The translations under genes were made by a program, and so were the position numbers. The notes under the pieces are model-generated. The model was not told the origin of the DNA. It worked only from the letters and a program-made list of their open reading frames with translations, and searched no databases. DNA of 64,000 nucleotides from NCBI GenBank assembly GCA_945878355.1, contig CAMCTC010000010.1:16560-80559 (forward strand), given 5' to 3'. Positions 45,989 to 54,388 of this stretch are shown in pieces (positions within the stretch are counted from its first letter, which is position 1; every line of letters starts with the position of its first letter). Origin of the DNA: Bordetella parapertussis (GTDB lineage Bacteria > Pseudomonadota > Gammaproteobacteria > Burkholderiales > Burkholderiaceae_C).

Positions 45989-47077
45989 TCAGGCCCGCGC
46001 GGGGTAGTCGGTGTAGCCGGCGGCACCGCCGCCGTACAGCGTGGCCTGCACCAGCGGGCTGAGTGGCGCGTCGTCGCGCAGCCTGCGCACCAGGTCCGGG
46101 TTGCTGATGAAGGGCTTGCCGAATGCCACTGCATCGGCAGCGCCGCTCGTCACCGCGTCGATCGCCATCTGCCGGCTGTAGCCGTTGTTGACCAGCCAGG
46201 GCCCGCCGTAGATGGCGCGCAGCGCAGCGTAGTCGAAGGGTTTGACGCCCTTGTCGCTGAGGTCGCGCGCGCCGCCGGTCTGGCCCTCGATGATGTGCAG
46301 GAAAGCCAGCTTGAGCGGCGCGAGCTCGCGCACCACATGCTCGTACAGCGTCTGGGCATCGCTGTCCTGCGCCGCGTCGTTGACCGGCGTGATCGGCGAC
46401 AGGCGCAGCCCGGTGCGGCCGCCACCGATCTCGGCCGCCACCGCACGCATCACCTCGACCAGCAGCCTGGCCCGGTTGGCGACCGAGCCGCCATAGGCGT
46501 CGCTGCGGTCGTTGATGCTGTCGCGCAAGAACTGCTCAAGCAAGTAGCCATTGGCGCCGTGCACCTCGACCCCGTCAAAACCGGCGTCGACCGCGCAGCG
46601 CGCGGCGTGGCGGTAGGCTTCGATCACGCCGGGTATCTCGTCGGTGCGCAGTGCGCGCGGGGTCGAGCAATCGACAAAGCCATCGGTGGTGAAGGTCTTG
46701 CCCTTGGCCGGCCGCGCGGTGCTCGAGACCGGCGCAGCGCCGCCCGCTTGCAGGCTGACATGCGAGATCCGGCCCACATGCCAGAGCTGCACCACGATCC
46801 GCCCGCCTGCGGCATGCACCGCATCGGTGATGCTGCGCCAGCCGGCGACCTGCTCGGGCGTGTACAAGCCCGGCGTGTCGAGATAGCCCTGGCCCTGGGC
46901 GCAGACCTGGGTCGCCTCGGTGACGATCAGCCCGGCGCTGGCGCGCTGGGTGTAGTAATCACGCATCAAGTCATTGGGCAGTTGGCCCGGCGCGCGGTTG
47001 CGCGTCAGTGGCGCCATCACGATACGGTTGGCCAGCGCGATGTCGCCGAAGCGGATGGGGTCGAAGAGAGATGTCAT
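45989..47077 (-). CDS. nemA: Old Yellow Enzyme family alkene reductase (NemA-like)
   Basis: 362 residues from ATG 47077. FMN-binding TIM barrel: APLTRNRAPGQLPN (about 25), GYLDTPGLYTPEQVAGWRSI, VVQLWHVGRISH (about 97), HGANGYLLEQFLRDSINDRSD (about 180) and a C-terminal FGKPFISNPDLVRRL. The asparagine in HGAN is the residue pairing with the substrate carbonyl. It uses NAD(P)H to reduce electron-poor alkenes and nitro compounds such as N-ethylmaleimide. Members are induced by electrophiles, but no regulator gene is adjacent. Confidence 0.93.
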   Translation of the reverse strand: MTSLFDPIRFGDIALANRIVMAPLTRNRAPGQLPNDLMRDYYTQRASAGLIVTEATQVCAQGQGYLDTPGLYTPEQVAGWRSITDAVHAAGGRIVVQLWHVGRISHVSLQAGGAAPVSSTARPAKGKTFTTDGFVDCSTPRALRTDEIPGVIEAYRHAARCAVDAGFDGVEVHGANGYLLEQFLRDSINDRSDAYGGSVANRARLLVEVMRAVAAEIGGGRTGLRLSPITPVNDAAQDSDAQTLYEHVVRELAPLKLAFLHIIEGQTGGARDLSDKGVKPFDYAALRAIYGGPWLVNNGYSRQMAIDAVTSGAADAVAFGKPFISNPDLVRRLRDDAPLSPLVQATLYGGGAAGYTDYPARA

Positions 47078-47176
47078 GCGACTTAGCCTAAGGCCGGCGG
47101 CACGGCGATGGCTGTCACCTGGGTTCATGCCGCGGGGTCACGCCAGGCGGTCCGATCCATGGCCGGCGATAACAGC

Positions 47177-48394
47177 TCAGGGTTGCAGCACCTTGGCCCA
47201 ATAGCGACGGGTCAGCAGCATCGCCAGCAAGCCCTGGACGGCGATGGCCACGGTGGCTGTCTGGGGGGTCAGCGCATCGGCCAGAAAACCCAGGTACAGA
47301 AAGCCGATCGGGCCGGTTCCGATGCAGGCCGACAGCACGCCCAGCAGCCGCGCGCGCATCTCGACCGGCGCGCCGCGGTAGACCAAGGTGGCTTGCATCA
47401 CCGCGAAGCCCACCACGGCCGCGCCGTTGAACAGCAGGATCACGGCCGCCGCCGGTGCAAAGCCCACCGTCGCAAACGCGATCATCGTCGCGAGGTAGAT
47501 GACCACCGTGCCCAGGTAAATCCGTCCGTACCAGTTGGGGCGCGCGAACCTGGCGAACAGCAGCGCGCCGATCAGGCCGCCGACGCCTTCGCAACTGGCG
47601 AGCAGCCCCACCTCTTGAGGGCCCAGGTTCAGTGTGCCGGTCGCGATGATCGGAATCATGCTGTTGCAAGGCCAGCCGAAGAGGTTGAAGATCACCGTGA
47701 CCAGGAACACGCCGATCAGGCGACGATCGCCCCGCAGCCAGGCCAGGCCTTCGCGCAGGCGGGTGATGAACGAAGCCTGATGGGCCACGGTGGAGATGCC
47801 GCGCCGGCCCATCCGCAGCGCAGCGGCCAGGCTCGTTGCATACAGCGCCACCCCCAGCCAGAGCACGCTCGACATGCCGTGCTGGGCGAACAACAGACCT
47901 GCCAGCATCGGACCGAGCACGCGGCTCGCGTTGTTGATGCCGATGTCCACCGAGATCGCCGACCCCATCCTGTCGATGCCGACGGCCTCGCCAATCATCA
48001 TCCGCCGCACCGGGTTGTCGGCGGCCCAGCACACGCCGCTGACGAAGCTCGCGACCATCAGGTGCCAGACCGCCAGCGCGCCCAGGCTGGCCAGCAGCGC
48101 GAGCGTCAGCGTGCAGGCCGTCGAGACCGTGACCATCACGATCAACGCGCTGCGCAGCTCGAACCGGTCGGCGGCAGCGCCCAGGAAGGCACCAAACAAG
48201 CCCATCGGCAGCACCCGCAGCATGCTCAGCATGACCACCACCAGGGCTGAGTCGGTGGCCTTGTAAGCGAACAAGGCCATCGCCAGCATCTCGAGCCAGC
48301 GCACGGTCGACGCCACGAAGCCGACCCACAGCAGCCGCCGAAAATCGGGAATAGACCTCAAACTCATGGACACAGGCATCACCTTGGCGGGCAT
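47177..48394 (-). CDS. MFS transporter (EntS/MFS_3-like)
   Basis: 405 residues with about 12 hydrophobic segments. The early LLWVGFVASTVRWLEMLAMALFAY and the GAFLGAAADRFELRSAL loop match the enterobactin-exporter-like MFS group. Starts at ATG 48394, 48379 or 48367 are all possible; the last gives the most typical N-terminus (MSLRSIPDFRRLLWVGF). Substrate unknown; likely an efflux or small-metabolite export role. Confidence 0.85.
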   Translation of the reverse strand: MPAKVMPVSMSLRSIPDFRRLLWVGFVASTVRWLEMLAMALFAYKATDSALVVVMLSMLRVLPMGLFGAFLGAAADRFELRSALIVMVTVSTACTLTLALLASLGALAVWHLMVASFVSGVCWAADNPVRRMMIGEAVGIDRMGSAISVDIGINNASRVLGPMLAGLLFAQHGMSSVLWLGVALYATSLAAALRMGRRGISTVAHQASFITRLREGLAWLRGDRRLIGVFLVTVIFNLFGWPCNSMIPIIATGTLNLGPQEVGLLASCEGVGGLIGALLFARFARPNWYGRIYLGTVVIYLATMIAFATVGFAPAAAVILLFNGAAVVGFAVMQATLVYRGAPVEMRARLLGVLSACIGTGPIGFLYLGFLADALTPQTATVAIAVQGLLAMLLTRRYWAKVLQP

Positions 48395-48727
48395 TCGCCA
48401 GACCGCTGGCCAGCCAGCGCACCGAGGTCAAGGCAGGAACGAACAGCGATGGGGCCGCCGGTCGGTTGAGGAAACAAGCCTTCAACCGGCGCCGCCTGCA
48501 CCAGGCGCTGAACCCGCCGCGCATTGAATGAAGGGCTGACGCAAGGCCTCAAGCCTGCAGCAGATTCGCAGCCGCCATCATGCCAGCCGGCGCCAGCACA
48601 GCCAGCGTGAGAACCCTTGATGGCGAGCACGCACATCCCACGCGTCGCCCAGGGGACAAAGCGCTTGAGCGTCGCAAACCTATCCTGAGCGTTCAGGATG
48701 CAGACCCAGTTGCCCTTCAGGAGCACC
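48395..48727. other. Divergent spacer between MFS and sulfatase genes
   Basis: About 330 bases. An open frame on the minus strand (48379-48729) overlaps both gene starts and reads as Trp/Cys/Arg-rich translation without recognisable features, so it is not called. AGGAG before 48728 serves the sulfatase. Confidence 0.4.
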
Positions 48728-50992
48728 ATGAACGACAGTCATTTCCAAGGCGTCATCGGACGCACGGTCGACGAATCCCAGCCTTGGTGGCCGTCCGAGC
48801 CGCGACCCACCAAGGGCACGCCCAACGTGGTGGTTGTGGTGTTCGACGACGTGGGCTTTGCCCACTTCAACCGCTATGGCTCGACCATCGACACGCCCAA
48901 CCTGAACCGCCTGGCCGATGGCGGTCTGCGCTTCGTGAACTTTCACACCACCGCGCTGTGCTCGCCCACCCGAGCCTGCATGCTGACCGGGCGCAACCAC
49001 CATGCGGTGGGCATGCGCGCGATTTCCAACTTCGACACCGGATTCCCGAACATGCGCGGCGCGATCCCGCGATCGGCCGCGACGCTGGCCGAGATGTTGC
49101 GCGACCAGGGTTTTGGCACCTACATGGTGGGCAAATGGCATCTGGCCCCGATGCACGAGACCGGCCCGGCCGGGCCGTTTCGCAACTGGCCGCTGGCGCG
49201 AGGTTTCGACCGCTTCTACGGTTTCTTGCAGGGCGAAACCGACCAGTTCCGTCCCGAACTGGTGCAGGACAACCACTACATCCAGCCGCCAGCCACACCC
49301 GAGCAGGGTTACCACCTCACCGAGGACCTGGTCGACAAGGCCGTTGGCTTCGCGCACGACCATGTGTCAGCCGTGCCCGACCAGCCGTTTTTCACCTACC
49401 TCGCTTTCGGCGCCTGTCATTCGCCGCACCAGGCGCCGCAGGCCTTCCTGGACAAATACCGCGGCCAGTTCGACGAAGGCTGGGATGTGATGCGCGAGCG
49501 ATGGTTCGAACGCCAGAAAGCGCTGGGCATCGTCGCGCCAGACACCACGCTGCCGCCGCGCAACCCCGGCGTCAAGGCCTGGAGCGCGCTCAGCGACAAC
49601 GAGCGCGCGTTCGCCGCGCGGCTGCAGGAAGCCTTTGCGGCCTTCCTCGACCACACCGACCACCACCTCGGCCGCTACATCGACACACTGGCGCGGCTGG
49701 GGCAGTTGGACAACACCGTCTTCATCGCGATGTCCGACAACGGCGCCAGTCAGGAAGGGGGCCCCACGGGCGTGCTCGACGAGATGCGCTACTTCAATGG
49801 CCTGCGCGAGGATGTGGACGAAGCGGTGAAGCGGCTCGACACCATCGGCGGTCCTGACAGCCACACCAACTACCCCTGGGGTTGGGCGATGGTGGGCAAC
49901 ACGCCGCTCAAGCGCTACAAGCAAAACACCCATGCCGGCGGCGTTCGCGACCCGTTCATCGTGCACTGGCCAGACCGCATCAAGGACGCCGGCGCGATCC
50001 GCCGCCAGTTCCATCACGTCACCGATATCGCGCCCACCATCCTGGAGCTGCTGGGCCTGGCGCCGCCGCGCGAAGTCGACGGTGTGGCGCAAGCGCCCAT
50101 GCACGGCATCTCGATGGCCTACGCGCTGGCCGACGGCGCGGGTGATGCGCCCACCCGCAAGAGGAGCCAGTACTTCGAGATGTTCGGCCACCGCGCGATC
50201 TGGCACGAGGGCTGGAAAGCCGTCTGCCACCACGAGCCCGGCGCCGACTACGACACCGAGGCCTGGGAGCTGTACCACGCCGACGAGGACGCCTCGGAGG
50301 CGCCCGACCGGGCCGCGCAGCAGCCCGAGCGCTTGCGCAAGCTGATCGCGCTGTGGTGGGTCGAGGCCGGACGTCACGGTGTGCTGCCGCTGGACGATCG
50401 ACGTGGCGGCGCACTGTTCAAGAGCGCTCAGTTCCGCGGCAACACCGCGCGTCGCAACAGCTTCACGTTCTACCCGCCGGTCTCGCGCTACGCGGCAGAT
50501 GTCGCACCACCGACCGGCAACCGCGCTTTCGTGATCAGCGCCGACCTCGCGCTCGGCCAAGGCCGCAACGGCTGCATCGTTGCGCGCGGCAGCGCCAGCG
50601 GCGGCTATGTGCTGTTCGTTCGTGACGGCCGTCTGGTGTTCGACTACAACCACTTCCACGAGCACAGCCAGGTGCAGTCAGAGGTTGCGTTGCCCAGCGG
50701 CCGATGCAAGGCCGGTGTGCGCGTGGACCGTGTGGCCAAGTCCGGCATCGCCACGCTGTTCATCGACGGCCGTGACGTGGGCACGGTACACATCCCGGCG
50801 ATGGCGACCATGGTCTCGTCCACCGGCTTAGACGTCGGCCTGTCGGTCGCGCCCGTCTGCCACGACTACCAGCCGCCTTATGTGTTCGAGGGCGAACTGC
50901 ACAGCGTCACCTTCGACATCGCCGCGTCGCGCCCACCGCAGGCCAAGGCCGAGGCGCTGGCCACTGAGCGCGTCACGCAGGGCCTGCAGTAG
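48728..50992 (+). CDS. Arylsulfatase-type sulfatase
   Basis: 754 residues from ATG 48728, with CAGGAG seven bases upstream (an earlier in-frame ATG at 48698 has none). Alkaline-phosphatase fold: metal-binding D40-D41 in VFDDVGF. The sulfatase signature starts at C78 (CSPTRACMLTGR), whose cysteine is oxidised to formylglycine, and KWHL lies near residue 140. The second metal/active region is MSDNGAS near residue 340. The C-terminal about 190 residues (from about 570) form a lectin-like beta-sandwich extension. No signal peptide is visible, which fits the cytoplasmic alkylsulfatase/arylsulfatase group. No formylglycine-generating enzyme gene is nearby. Confidence 0.92.
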   Translation: MNDSHFQGVIGRTVDESQPWWPSEPRPTKGTPNVVVVVFDDVGFAHFNRYGSTIDTPNLNRLADGGLRFVNFHTTALCSPTRACMLTGRNHHAVGMRAISNFDTGFPNMRGAIPRSAATLAEMLRDQGFGTYMVGKWHLAPMHETGPAGPFRNWPLARGFDRFYGFLQGETDQFRPELVQDNHYIQPPATPEQGYHLTEDLVDKAVGFAHDHVSAVPDQPFFTYLAFGACHSPHQAPQAFLDKYRGQFDEGWDVMRERWFERQKALGIVAPDTTLPPRNPGVKAWSALSDNERAFAARLQEAFAAFLDHTDHHLGRYIDTLARLGQLDNTVFIAMSDNGASQEGGPTGVLDEMRYFNGLREDVDEAVKRLDTIGGPDSHTNYPWGWAMVGNTPLKRYKQNTHAGGVRDPFIVHWPDRIKDAGAIRRQFHHVTDIAPTILELLGLAPPREVDGVAQAPMHGISMAYALADGAGDAPTRKRSQYFEMFGHRAIWHEGWKAVCHHEPGADYDTEAWELYHADEDASEAPDRAAQQPERLRKLIALWWVEAGRHGVLPLDDRRGGALFKSAQFRGNTARRNSFTFYPPVSRYAADVAPPTGNRAFVISADLALGQGRNGCIVARGSASGGYVLFVRDGRLVFDYNHFHEHSQVQSEVALPSGRCKAGVRVDRVAKSGIATLFIDGRDVGTVHIPAMATMVSSTGLDVGLSVAPVCHDYQPPYVFEGELHSVTFDIAASRPPQAKAEALATERVTQGLQ

Positions 50993-51175
50993 CTCGCCGA
51001 CCGGGCCCGCGGTCGCGCTGTCATTCCCTTGATCGGCGGACAGTGCGGGAATTGACCGATGCAGAACTTCGAAACCGGCGGAAAGGCGCGTTGTTGGTGG
51101 GGGTTGGCTTACAGAAGGGCCTGACGTGTGCGTTCGCGCGTACACGGAAAGATCCCCCCATGCCTTACTCGCCCG

Positions 51176-51892
51176 TCACGCCCCGCTTGGCGGCTGTATG
51201 GCGGCGATCGCACGGATGCGCTGCATGACCGCCGAGACTCGCTGCTCATGCACCTCGTCATACGCCACCAGCCCGGGCAGGATGTCCTCGAAAGACGCCG
51301 TCGCAATGACCTGCCCGAACGCTGCCGACAAATAGCTTTTCAACGGCGGCGATGCGCCACGGATCTCCTCCACGACACGGCTGCGCCCTTCGAGGACATT
51401 GATGATGTCCTCGAAGTCGTGGCTCGCAAGCATGTCCGCATTGCCTCGCGTGCGGAACGCCTCGAACTTGGTCCCGAGGAAGGCTGGGGCCGAGATGAGA
51501 TTGACAGACCTGCCACTGGGCAGCCGCACGCTGATCGCCGAACTGGCCGCTTCGGCGTACCAGCGGTTCGAGAACCCGAGTACGGCCTCGTCGGTCGGCA
51601 TCAGATCAACCGCCACCGCACCGGCCCGCCACCGGCAGATCGGGGCATCTGGCGTCAGATCGCGATTCAGCCCCCGCTGCGCGAAGCGGCGCTCAAGGGC
51701 GTGGTAATCGCGGAGCGCGGTCACCGCTGCGATCAGATCGACATCGGTCGTCACCCGAGGTGGCGGCGCGGAAGGTGCATCGATCAGCAGGCTGGCAGCG
51801 CATCCTCCCACCAGCACAACCTCCTCACACAGTTCGCCCAGCGCCGCTGCGACGAGTTCGACATTGGCGACATTGGGGTCGCCAGCAATCAC
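51176..51892 (-). CDS. AbiEii-like nucleotidyltransferase (toxin-type)
   Basis: 238 residues from GTG 51892, which overlaps the upstream gene's stop as GTGA. The minimal nucleotidyltransferase pattern is present: VLVGGCAASLLI (about 25) followed by TTDVDLIAAV with the paired metal-binding aspartates (about 47). A later TKFEAFRTRG then HDFEDIINVLEGR matches the third and fourth conserved blocks of AbiEii-type proteins (KxxAxxxR and a D-x2-D). AbiEii-family toxins transfer nucleotides to RNA and block growth upon phage infection. Its partner is a winged-helix protein rather than classical AbiEi. A toxin role is inferred, not shown. Confidence 0.7.
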   Translation of the reverse strand: MIAGDPNVANVELVAAALGELCEEVVLVGGCAASLLIDAPSAPPPRVTTDVDLIAAVTALRDYHALERRFAQRGLNRDLTPDAPICRWRAGAVAVDLMPTDEAVLGFSNRWYAEAASSAISVRLPSGRSVNLISAPAFLGTKFEAFRTRGNADMLASHDFEDIINVLEGRSRVVEEIRGASPPLKSYLSAAFGQVIATASFEDILPGLVAYDEVHEQRVSAVMQRIRAIAAIQPPSGA

Positions 51893-52422
51893 AGTCGAGC
51901 CTCGAACGCTTCGCGCGCCAGCTTGCGCTCCCGCGCGTTGCCCATTCGCAGGGCATCGAACAGCGCCAGATTCTCGTGCAGCGCCGGGCTTCGCTGTGCG
52001 GCCGCTGGAGCAGAGGGGTAGAGCGGCAGCAGGGCCACGCCCCGCATCGAGCCTTCGAGCGCCGGCCACACCGGAGGCGGATCGGCCGATGGCGCGATGT
52101 GCGCATTCAGCGGCGCCGCCGCGTGTGCCGTGGGAATGCCCACGACCATGCTGCCGCGCGCCGCCGGAAAGGCATACCGCGCCCCATGCAGCAGGAACTC
52201 TTTGAACGCCGGGACCAGCAACCGCGGCCGCTTGCCGTCGAAGAACAGCAGGCGCGACGCGGCGGCGCGTTTCAGGGCTGCATGCACCTCAGACATGGAT
52301 AGCCCGCTAAAGGCCGCAAGCTCGGGATAGGTCGTGACCTGGTCGCCCAGCGCGGCTAAAGCCAGCAGGAGGTAGAAGTCCTGGGGCTTGAGCACGGGCT
52401 GGCGGTTGGCGGCACGCGGCAT
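51889..52422 (-). CDS. Winged-helix (MarR-like) protein, probable cognate antitoxin/repressor
   Basis: 177 residues. The N-terminal about 75 residues carry a winged helix (QDFYLLLALAALGDQVTTYPELAAFSGLSMSEVHAALKRA, then KRPRLLVPAFKEFLLHGARY). The C-terminal part is Ala/Pro-rich with a basic end. Its start abuts a symmetric operator (52425-52460) and its stop overlaps the nucleotidyltransferase start. This is the layout of autoregulated toxin-antitoxin operons, with the regulator first. The protein probably binds the operator; whether it also neutralises the nucleotidyltransferase is unknown. Confidence 0.6.
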   Translation of the reverse strand: MPRAANRQPVLKPQDFYLLLALAALGDQVTTYPELAAFSGLSMSEVHAALKRAAASRLLFFDGKRPRLLVPAFKEFLLHGARYAFPAARGSMVVGIPTAHAAAPLNAHIAPSADPPPVWPALEGSMRGVALLPLYPSAPAAAQRSPALHENLALFDALRMGNARERKLAREAFEARL

Positions 52423-52423
52423 A

Positions 52424-52477
52424 AAATTTTCGTGTTTCGCGAAATGCGAAATTTTAAGCGGAACAGAAAGTTGTCAA
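52424..52477 (-). promoter_or_regulatory. Promoter and palindromic operator of the AbiE-like operon
   Basis: On the minus strand TTGACA (plus 52472-52477) and TAAAAT (plus 52451-52456) are separated by 15 bases. Downstream of the -10, overlapping the expected start site, is a symmetric array: a perfect TTTCGCGAAA (52435-52444) flanked by TTTTCG and CGAAATTTT half-sites. The start codon (52422) follows immediately. The AT-rich palindromes stand out against the GC-rich genome. Confidence 0.7.
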
Positions 52478-52892
52478 GCACAGAGCGCCATTGAATGATG
52501 GGGCGCCCTCAGGCCAGTAGCGCAGGGGACGGTGTCCGGCGACTCTGGCTGGCGGTGCTCACCAGCTTGGTTGGCAGTGCAGGCTGGACCACTGCCGCAT
52601 CTGGATGCTCGCCAGCTGGCGGACTGGCGAGACCATGTTCTGCATGCCCCCGGTGCAGCGCGGCCCAGCTGAGTCAGGGTGGCAGGTTTTGATGAACCTG
52701 CTCCCCCGTCCAGGGTTGATGGCGATCTAGTTCTTGTGCATTCCAGTCCGTTTGCTCGCTTAGTCATGAAATCCGGCAATTAGGCGCAGCGCCTGGCATC
52801 GCCCTGACTCTCGCTCGGGCAAGCCCTTACAGGAGCAAAGTCACCGTCAAGACCAGCGGCCATCTCGACGCCTGGCTTGCACCGGACAGACC
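52457..52892. other. Decayed intergenic stretch
   Basis: About 435 bases between the AbiE-like promoter and the terminase remnant. No gene is supportable on either strand; short open frames read as low-quality translations. Probably degraded accessory DNA. Confidence 0.4.
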
Positions 52893-53223
52893 ATGAGAGT
52901 TCAAACCGAACCGCGGCACCGCATCGACTGGGTGCATGTGCAGCGTGATTACGCCACAGGGCGTTTCCGAGCGGCTGGCTCACTTGACCAGGCCGAGGCC
53001 GCCCGCCTGGCAGCGCTGTTGCGCGAGCTAGTCAAGCTGCACAACCGGGTCAGCAGCATGCAGAAGTTGGCCGACGCGATGGCCCGCGTGCAGACGCTTG
53101 GAGCGTCGGGCATTCGGCATCGGCGACGACGACGCTGGCAGCAACCCACTCGACACGATGAACGAGGGCGAGTTGCAGGCTGAGGTCGACAGGCTGACCC
53201 AACAGATGCGCGAGCGATCCTGA
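52893..53223 (+). pseudogene. Frameshifted phage terminase small-subunit remnant
   Basis: The frame from ATG 52893 gives RHRIDWVHVQRDYATGRF, then LVKLHNRVSSMQKLADAMAR and VQTL. If one G is removed at 53100/53101 (CTTGGAGCG), it continues as LERRAFGIGDDDAGSNP to TGA at 53221-53223, ending LQAEVDRLTQQMRERS. The DW-x2-V-x2-DY start and the RVSSMQKLADAM...LERRAFGI block match the ends of phage terminase small subunits, from memory of the family. The middle helix-turn-helix segment is missing, so the gene has both an internal deletion and a frameshift. It indicates an old prophage at this site. Confidence 0.55.
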
Positions 53224-53618
53224 CATCGAGTGGCGAAGGCATCCTCCGCCGTCACTGCCTATGACAGCGCGCGCTCGATGACGGTCAACCCATCATCGAA
53301 CTCCTCATCGCGCAGAGCACGATTGCTGCGCGACCAGGTCCGCGCCGGCCCGCAGGCCCGACAGCCCCCCGGGAGGAGTGCGGACCTTGATGACCGGGGG
53401 GCCTTGCCTGCAGTCCCATCTGCTCATCACCTGACTCATTTCTTGATTGGGTTTTGAGTGCCCGGCCAGGCAGGAGCAATGTCAGTGCATGACCTTGCAA
53501 CCTGACCCAAGCGTGAACCTGCCTTGTCGGCGTGACTTGCTCCAGAACCAGATGTTGCTGACGCGCGAGCTGAACAAGTCCTTTCAACTCGAACACCTGC
53601 AGCTGAATCCTGGCCGCG
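53224..53618. other. Degraded region between the phage remnant and the response regulator
   Basis: About 395 bases with no reliable gene. Short open frames on both strands overlap each other and show no recognisable domain. It likely continues the decayed prophage remnant. Confidence 0.35.
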
Positions 53619-54314
53619 CTATTTCATCACCACCGGCGTGCACAAGGTGTAGCCGACCTTGTGCATGGCCTTGATGTGGGGTGGGGGCGCACCCACGGTC
53701 GCGAGCTTCTTGCGCAGGCGGCTGATGCGCATTTCCAGGGTGCTGGCCGAAGGTGTCTCGGCTTCCGTTCCACCGACGATTTCGGCGATTTGCCAGCGTT
53801 CGAGTTTGTGCCCTGGCGCACGTGCCAGGGCGCTGAGCAGCAGCGCGTCGTTGGCCGTCATTTCCACCTGGGCTTCGGGGCTGATCAGCAGCATGCGCTT
53901 GAGATCGAGCACTATGGCTTGCGCTTGCCAGCCGAAGGTAAGCAGACGTTTGCCCAGAGCGCGTATGCCGGCCCTCAACTCCTGCGGGTCCACGGGTTTG
54001 GTCAGGTAGAGGTCGGCCCCGCTGTCATAGCCCAACACCTTGTCGCCAATTCGCGTGCGCGCCGTGACGATGACGATACCCGCATTGGGGTGTGCTGCAC
54101 GCAGTCGCCGGGTCAGGCTCAGCCCGTCTTCGTCGGGCAGGTTCAGGTCGATCACATACACATCGGCGAAATAGCCGCCGGGTATGTCATCGATTTCCTC
54201 GGCCTGTGCGATGCCGCGCACGTAGTGCCCCTCGTGCTGCAAGAAAGCGATCGTGGCCTCGCGCAGCGCGTCGTTGTCTTCGACCACCAGAACCTTCAGG
54301 GCGATGTCATGCAT
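53619..54314 (-). CDS. OmpR/PhoB-family response regulator
   Basis: 231 residues from ATG 54314 (a TTG 13 codons upstream is also possible; no strong ribosome site is seen for either). The receiver domain contains VVEDND at 10-15, the phospho-acceptor D56 in VIDLNLP, the TAR segment and the K in LTKP. The C-terminal winged helix (about 135-230) includes TLEMRISRLRKKL and VGYTLC. It follows the histidine kinase gene by 74 bases on the same strand, so the two form a two-component operon. It is divergent from the two-partner secretion genes, likely targets. Confidence 0.9.
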   Translation of the reverse strand: MHDIALKVLVVEDNDALREATIAFLQHEGHYVRGIAQAEEIDDIPGGYFADVYVIDLNLPDEDGLSLTRRLRAAHPNAGIVIVTARTRIGDKVLGYDSGADLYLTKPVDPQELRAGIRALGKRLLTFGWQAQAIVLDLKRMLLISPEAQVEMTANDALLLSALARAPGHKLERWQIAEIVGGTEAETPSASTLEMRISRLRKKLATVGAPPPHIKAMHKVGYTLCTPVVMK

Positions 54315-54388
54315 GGAGGTTGTCAGGTGCGATCCAAGTGCCGTTGTTGACAATATTGCTACTTTTTATCTGGCACCCCCAACGAAAG

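Noticed and set aside
48379..48729. 116-residue open frame on the minus strand in the MFS/sulfatase spacer
   Set aside because: Covers both start regions, has no ribosome-binding site or recognisable sequence.
54345..54388. TTGACA followed by an AT-rich stretch between the kinase and regulator genes, as a plus-strand promoter
   Set aside because: It points away from any plus-strand gene and has no good -10; probably chance.
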